Shown: positions 23,315-26,153 of the stretch, in pieces
How positions within the stretch are numbered: the first letter of the stretch is position 1
How the letters are laid out: every line of letters begins with the position of its first letter
Assembly (NCBI GenBank): GCA_026122915.1
Contig: JAGIXO010000013.1
Coordinates: 1 to 26,153 of the forward strand
Origin: Candidatus Electronema nielsenii
GTDB lineage: Bacteria > Desulfobacterota > Desulfobulbia > Desulfobulbales > Desulfobulbaceae
Length of the DNA stretch: 26,153 nucleotides
Direction: 5' to 3'
Notes under the pieces: generated by a model
Database searches by the model: none
Told to the model about the DNA's origin: nothing
What the model saw: the letters and a program-made list of their open reading frames with translations, nothing else
Made by a program: the position numbers and the translations under genes

Positions 23315-23767
23315 TTATTTATCCTTGTATTTTTTTGCGCCTGCCTGAGCCGCCAGCAAGAGGGTACGCACGATCTTGTATTCTTCTAAGCGGGCCATAT
23401 CTTTTGCTGTTGGCTGCGCAATACGGCTGATATCCATATTCTCGCTGTTGTCGGCTAACTTGACCGTCAAGGCGATGGCGTTCTCTGCCGCTCGTGCTGC
23501 GGCCTCACATCGTGACTCTCCTGGCAGCTTCGTCAATGCCTGCACCGCATCAATCACAACAGGCGGAAAGCCTTCAGCAACCAGCTGCGCAAGTGTCACC
23601 GCGCTGTCCTCAATTACATCGTGCAGAACAGCAGCTATGCGTTCATGTTCACCCTGAACACGCAGCATAACCCGCAACGGATGAAGAATATAAGGCTGAC
23701 CGGCTTTGTCGATCTGACCTGCGTGGGCTGCTGCGGCAATTTGAAGAGCGCGTTCAAGGGTTGACAT
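23315..23767 (-). CDS. Small HD-domain protein, SpoT/MESH1-like alarmone hydrolase candidate
   Basis: 150 residues, just the HD hydrolase module. Motifs follow the RelA/SpoT hydrolase domain: AHAGQIDKAGQPYILHPLRV (H29 region), AAVLHDVIED with H49-D50 and E53-D54, and TVKLADNSENMD with D106. No synthetase, TGS or ACT domain is present, so it resembles the single-domain small alarmone hydrolases (MESH1-like), which cleave ppGpp or, in some, NADPH. The metal-binding residues are complete. The start ATG directly follows the prmC stop codon (TAAATG), consistent with translational coupling. Assignment to ppGpp hydrolysis is by homology only. Confidence 0.85.
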   Translation of the reverse strand: MSTLERALQIAAAAHAGQIDKAGQPYILHPLRVMLRVQGEHERIAAVLHDVIEDSAVTLAQLVAEGFPPVVIDAVQALTKLPGESRCEAAARAAENAIALTVKLADNSENMDISRIAQPTAKDMARLEEYKIVRTLLLAAQAGAKKYKDK

Positions 23768-24625
23768 TTATCGTTTTTTTCCTTGGGCTACACGGGGGCG
23801 ACCAACCCAATCTGGGATGATCTCAATCTGCTCAAACGCACCCGTTTGCAGCAAGGCCGCTTTCACGTCTGCTTCAAGATCAGCCCCAATCTCCATAAAC
23901 AACCAACCACCGGGCCGTAGGTGCCGCGCCCCCTGCGTGCAGATTAGGTCAATGATTTCCATACCTGAAATGCCGCCAGAGAGGGCTAACTGCGGCTCCC
24001 AGTCGCGTACTTCCGGCTCAAGAGTAGGAATGTCATTTGCCTTTATGTACGGAGGATTGCTGACGATCAAGTCAAACCGTGTTTCCGGGCGCAAGGCGGT
24101 GAGCAAATCAGCGCAGAGGAAGCTAATGCGGCTTTCTAACTGATGACGGAGGACATTGTTTCGTGCCACCGAGAGGGCTGCCAAGGAGCAGTCGAGCGCA
24201 GTCACCGTGGCACGAGGTAATTCTTTGGCCAAAACCGCCGCAATCACTCCGCTGCCAGTACAAAGATCAAGTACCTGATGCAGCTGGTATTGCTCCGCAG
24301 CTAAAACAGCCAACACATGTTCGAGGAGAAACTCGGTCTCTGGGCGGGGAATTAGCACCGCCGGGTTAACGAGGAAGGTCAGTGACCAAAACTCGCAACT
24401 GCCGGTGATATATTGGAGGGGTTCGCGTTGGCAGCGACGGTGCAATAGCTCATGGAACTGCCGCGCTTGCTCCGGTGCTACCTCGTGCTTGTGAAGAAGA
24501 AACAGGCCGCTTCGAGACACGCTCAGGCAGTGCCGCAACAGTAGCTCTGCTTCCAAATGGCTATCTTCTACTCCGGCCTGAGCCAGAGCGGCAGCAGCTG
24601 TTGCCAGAAGGGAATAGAAAGTCAA
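23768..24625 (-). CDS. prmC: Peptide chain release factor N5-glutamine methyltransferase
   Basis: 285 residues, the usual size of PrmC/HemK. It methylates the GGQ glutamine of RF1 and RF2 using S-adenosylmethionine. The N-terminal helical domain is followed by FLVNPAVLIPRPETE (85-98), the SAM loop DLCTGSGVIA (120-129) and the catalytic NPPY at 190-193. The first codon is TTG (24623-24625): no in-frame ATG lies near, and the TTG gives the usual N-terminus (MTFYSLLATAAAAL). It begins shortly after the tRNA-Leu terminator and heads the prmC-HD-GNAT operon. In many bacteria prmC follows prfA; here prfA is absent. Confidence 0.94.
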   Translation of the reverse strand: MTFYSLLATAAAALAQAGVEDSHLEAELLLRHCLSVSRSGLFLLHKHEVAPEQARQFHELLHRRCQREPLQYITGSCEFWSLTFLVNPAVLIPRPETEFLLEHVLAVLAAEQYQLHQVLDLCTGSGVIAAVLAKELPRATVTALDCSLAALSVARNNVLRHQLESRISFLCADLLTALRPETRFDLIVSNPPYIKANDIPTLEPEVRDWEPQLALSGGISGMEIIDLICTQGARHLRPGGWLFMEIGADLEADVKAALLQTGAFEQIEIIPDWVGRPRVAQGKKR

Positions 24626-24667
24626 GGCTTGGGTTAAATTGCTTGTAACCTGCGTAAAAACGCATAA

Positions 24668-24704
24668 ATAAAAAAGCCCACTGACTGGTACCAGTCGTGG
24701 GCTT
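24668..24704 (-). terminator. Intrinsic terminator after tRNA-Leu
   Basis: On the minus strand AAGCCCAC and GTGGGCTT enclose the 14-nt palindrome GACTGGTACCAGTC, and the hairpin is followed by a run of T (TTTTTTATTT). It lies about 17 nt past the tRNA CCA end and should end the tpiA-secG-tRNA transcript. Confidence 0.85.
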
Positions 24705-24720
24705 GCTCTTATAATAAAAA

Positions 24721-24805
24721 TGGTGCCGAAGGTCGGACTCGAACCGACACGGGAATCCCCACTACCACCTCAAGATAGCGTGTCTACCAATTCCACCACT
24801 CCGGC
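24721..24805 (-). tRNA. tRNA-Leu (anticodon GAG)
   Basis: 85 nt, class II (long variable arm). The acceptor stem GCCGGAG pairs with CTTCGGC, one G-U. The D loop contains TGGTAGACAC, the anticodon loop is TTGAGGT (GAG) flanked by CTATC/GGTAG, and the T arm is GGTTCGAGTCC. The 3' CCA is encoded (24721-24723 on the plus strand as TGG). It lies 21 nt after the secG stop codon and is probably processed from the same transcript. Confidence 0.95.
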
Positions 24806-24826
24806 ACACAATTCGTATGCAATTTT

Positions 24827-25327
24827 TTATTCTGCCTTTTTCTCGGCAGGAGTAGCTGGTGCAGTCTGAGTTTGTTCTGCTGGAACTTTTGCTTCAGTCT
24901 TTTGCTGGACGGCAGGCACAGGCACTACCGGTTCAACAACTTTCTCTACTGAAGGTGCAGTTTGCTGCACAGACTTCTCTTCAGGCTTCACCGCTGCGGC
25001 AGGTTTTTCCTGCGGCATGGGAATCGTCACTGGAGCTTCCTTTTTCACAGGCGCGGCTGCTTCTTTCGCAGGCAGCTTACTCATGACGGAACCAGTGCTT
25101 TTATGCGCAGAAAAATATGCCAAAGCCACGGACGTACCCATAAAGACAATCGCAGAAAACGTAGTAATCTTATTGAGCAGTGGTACTGGCCCTTCACTTC
25201 CGAACAGCGACTGGCTCGATCCGCCAAAGGTAGCACCAACATCAGCACCTTTGCCGTGCTGGAGCAGAACAATCGCAACCAGAAACAGGCAAACCAAGAC
25301 GTGGATTATAGTCAGCAGGGTTATCAT
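24827..25327 (-). CDS. secG: Protein-export membrane protein SecG
   Basis: 166 residues. Two membrane helices, about 1-22 and 52-72, with the conserved loop QHGKGADVGATFGGSSQSLFG between them, define SecG, the small subunit of the SecYEG translocon. Beyond residue 75 there is an unusually long tail of about 90 residues, rich in Ala, Pro, Lys, Val and Glu and probably disordered; typical SecG has a much shorter C-terminus. The start overlaps the tpiA stop by 4 nt (ATGA, 25324-25327). The tpiA-secG order is widespread. Confidence 0.94.
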   Translation of the reverse strand: MITLLTIIHVLVCLFLVAIVLLQHGKGADVGATFGGSSQSLFGSEGPVPLLNKITTFSAIVFMGTSVALAYFSAHKSTGSVMSKLPAKEAAAPVKKEAPVTIPMPQEKPAAAVKPEEKSVQQTAPSVEKVVEPVVPVPAVQQKTEAKVPAEQTQTAPATPAEKKAE

Positions 25328-26079
25328 TTAAAATGTATTATCCGCTCAAAAGCTGTGGCGTTCAGCGATGCGCCGCCCACCAGCACCCCGTCGATGTCAG
25401 ACTGGGCCATGAGGCTGTCAACGTTTTCAGGTTTGACCGAGCCACCATACAGTATTCTGATGCGCTCGGCAAGTGTTTTTTCATAAAGCTGGGCCAGAGA
25501 AGCGCGGATGAAGGCGTGAACCTCCTGCGCTTGCTCCTTGCTGGCGGTTTTGCCGGTGCCTATGGCCCAGACCGGCTCGTAGGCGATGACCACGCTGTCC
25601 ATCTGCACGGCAGTCACGTCAGCCAAGCCCTGCGCGAGCTGCTCCTCAACCACGGTGAAGGTGCTGCCTGCCTCGCGTTCGGCCAATGTTTCGCCCACGC
25701 AAAGAATAGGCAGCAGGCCGGACTGCAATGCCGCCCGCAGCCGCCGGTTGATCATAGCATTGCTTTCGCCGAAAACATGCCGCCGCTCGGAATGGCCGAT
25801 GATGACCATCTCCGCCCCGGCATCCAAGAGCATCGGCGGCGAGATTTCGCCAGTGAAGGCCCCTTCTTTCTCCCAGCCCACGTTCTGGGCCGCGACCTTG
25901 ACCGGCGAGCCAGCCACAGCCTCTTTGACAGCAGCCAAAGCGGTGAAGGGCGGGGCGATCATCACCTCGCGGTCGGTCAAACCCTGGCTGGCCGCAGCCA
26001 CAGCCGACGCGAGCCGCACAGCCTCGGCGCGGGTCAGATACATCTTCCAGTTGCCTGCGATCAGCGGTGTTCTCTGCAT
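25324..26079 (-). CDS. tpiA: Triose-phosphate isomerase
   Basis: 251 residues, normal length. It interconverts dihydroxyacetone phosphate and glyceraldehyde 3-phosphate in glycolysis and gluconeogenesis. All active-site features are present: K12 (AGNWKMY), H96 (IIGHSERR), E168 (AYEPVWAIGTG), and the phosphate-binding YGGSV and VLVGGASL segments. GGAGGAAC precedes ATG 26079. It heads a tpiA-secG-tRNA-Leu unit. No glyceraldehyde-3-phosphate dehydrogenase or pgk gene is visible within the window upstream of it. Confidence 0.97.
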   Translation of the reverse strand: MQRTPLIAGNWKMYLTRAEAVRLASAVAAASQGLTDREVMIAPPFTALAAVKEAVAGSPVKVAAQNVGWEKEGAFTGEISPPMLLDAGAEMVIIGHSERRHVFGESNAMINRRLRAALQSGLLPILCVGETLAEREAGSTFTVVEEQLAQGLADVTAVQMDSVVIAYEPVWAIGTGKTASKEQAQEVHAFIRASLAQLYEKTLAERIRILYGGSVKPENVDSLMAQSDIDGVLVGGASLNATAFERIIHFK

Positions 26080-26106
26080 AGTTCCTCCAAAAGAACTGCG
26101 TAACGC

Positions 26107-26153
26107 CTACGTCCCTTGCTTTATCATCTTCATGTATTCATCATGGATTCCAA
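26107..26153 (-). CDS. Possible C-terminal end of an upstream gene (cut by window edge)
   Basis: One minus-strand frame is open from the window edge and ends GIHDEYMKMIKQGT at TAG (26107-26109), 27 nt before tpiA. It could be the tail of a codirectional gene, but 14 codons are too few to identify one, and open frames this short occur by chance. Confidence 0.3.
   Translation of the reverse strand, partial: GIHDEYMKMIKQGT

Overview
Organism. The window reads as a chromosome segment of a Gram-negative Desulfobacterota bacterium, most likely of the Desulfobulbales and possibly a cable bacterium. The hints are the style of the large PAS-rich hybrid kinases, the DUF4388 (PATAN) response regulators, the tpiA-secG-tRNA-Leu block and the many small toxin-antitoxin-like genes. 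This is inference from protein style and was not tested by phylogeny.

Layout. (1) 1-5331, all minus strand, is accessory DNA. It starts with a cut-off conserved hypothetical gene, followed by a secreted two-gene operon (M23 metallopeptidase plus a CARDB-repeat protein). Next comes a dense block, 2.86-5.33 kb, of small toxin-antitoxin-like genes in several states of decay: a PIN nuclease with a frameshifted partner, a YgiT zinc-finger protein with a DUF4258-like stub, a DUF2283 pair, a YoeB stub and a second copy of the PIN partner. A repeat present in three copies, a degenerate 24-bp minisatellite and a REP-like double palindrome lie among them. (2) 5.4-9.6 kb, plus strand: a REC-DUF4388-roadblock regulator, cobT-cobS (late cobalamin assembly) and a bacteriohemerythrin. 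(3) 9.6-22.8 kb, plus strand: a signalling island. Hybrid kinase 1 is coupled by 4-nt overlaps to mobB and an iron-dependent alcohol dehydrogenase. Then follow hybrid kinase 2, a zinc-ribbon REC protein, a REC-DUF4388 protein and a REC-PAS-PAS-GGDEF diguanylate cyclase. (4) 22.8-26.15 kb, minus strand: housekeeping genes tpiA, secG, tRNA-Leu(GAG), prmC, a small HD alarmone-hydrolase-like gene and a GNAT acetyltransferase, converging on the cyclase gene.

How it works together. The two membrane kinases share the order sensor, three PAS, HisKA, HATPase, REC, HPt, so each can carry a complete internal phosphorelay. The regulators encoded just downstream (Zn-ribbon REC, REC-PATAN, REC-GGDEF) are the obvious candidates to receive phosphate and turn it into protein-interaction and c-di-GMP outputs. 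The coupled mobB and alcohol dehydrogenase suggest co-expression with a metabolic function, but no direct link can be shown. No rRNA, CRISPR array, integrase, transposase or phage gene was seen.
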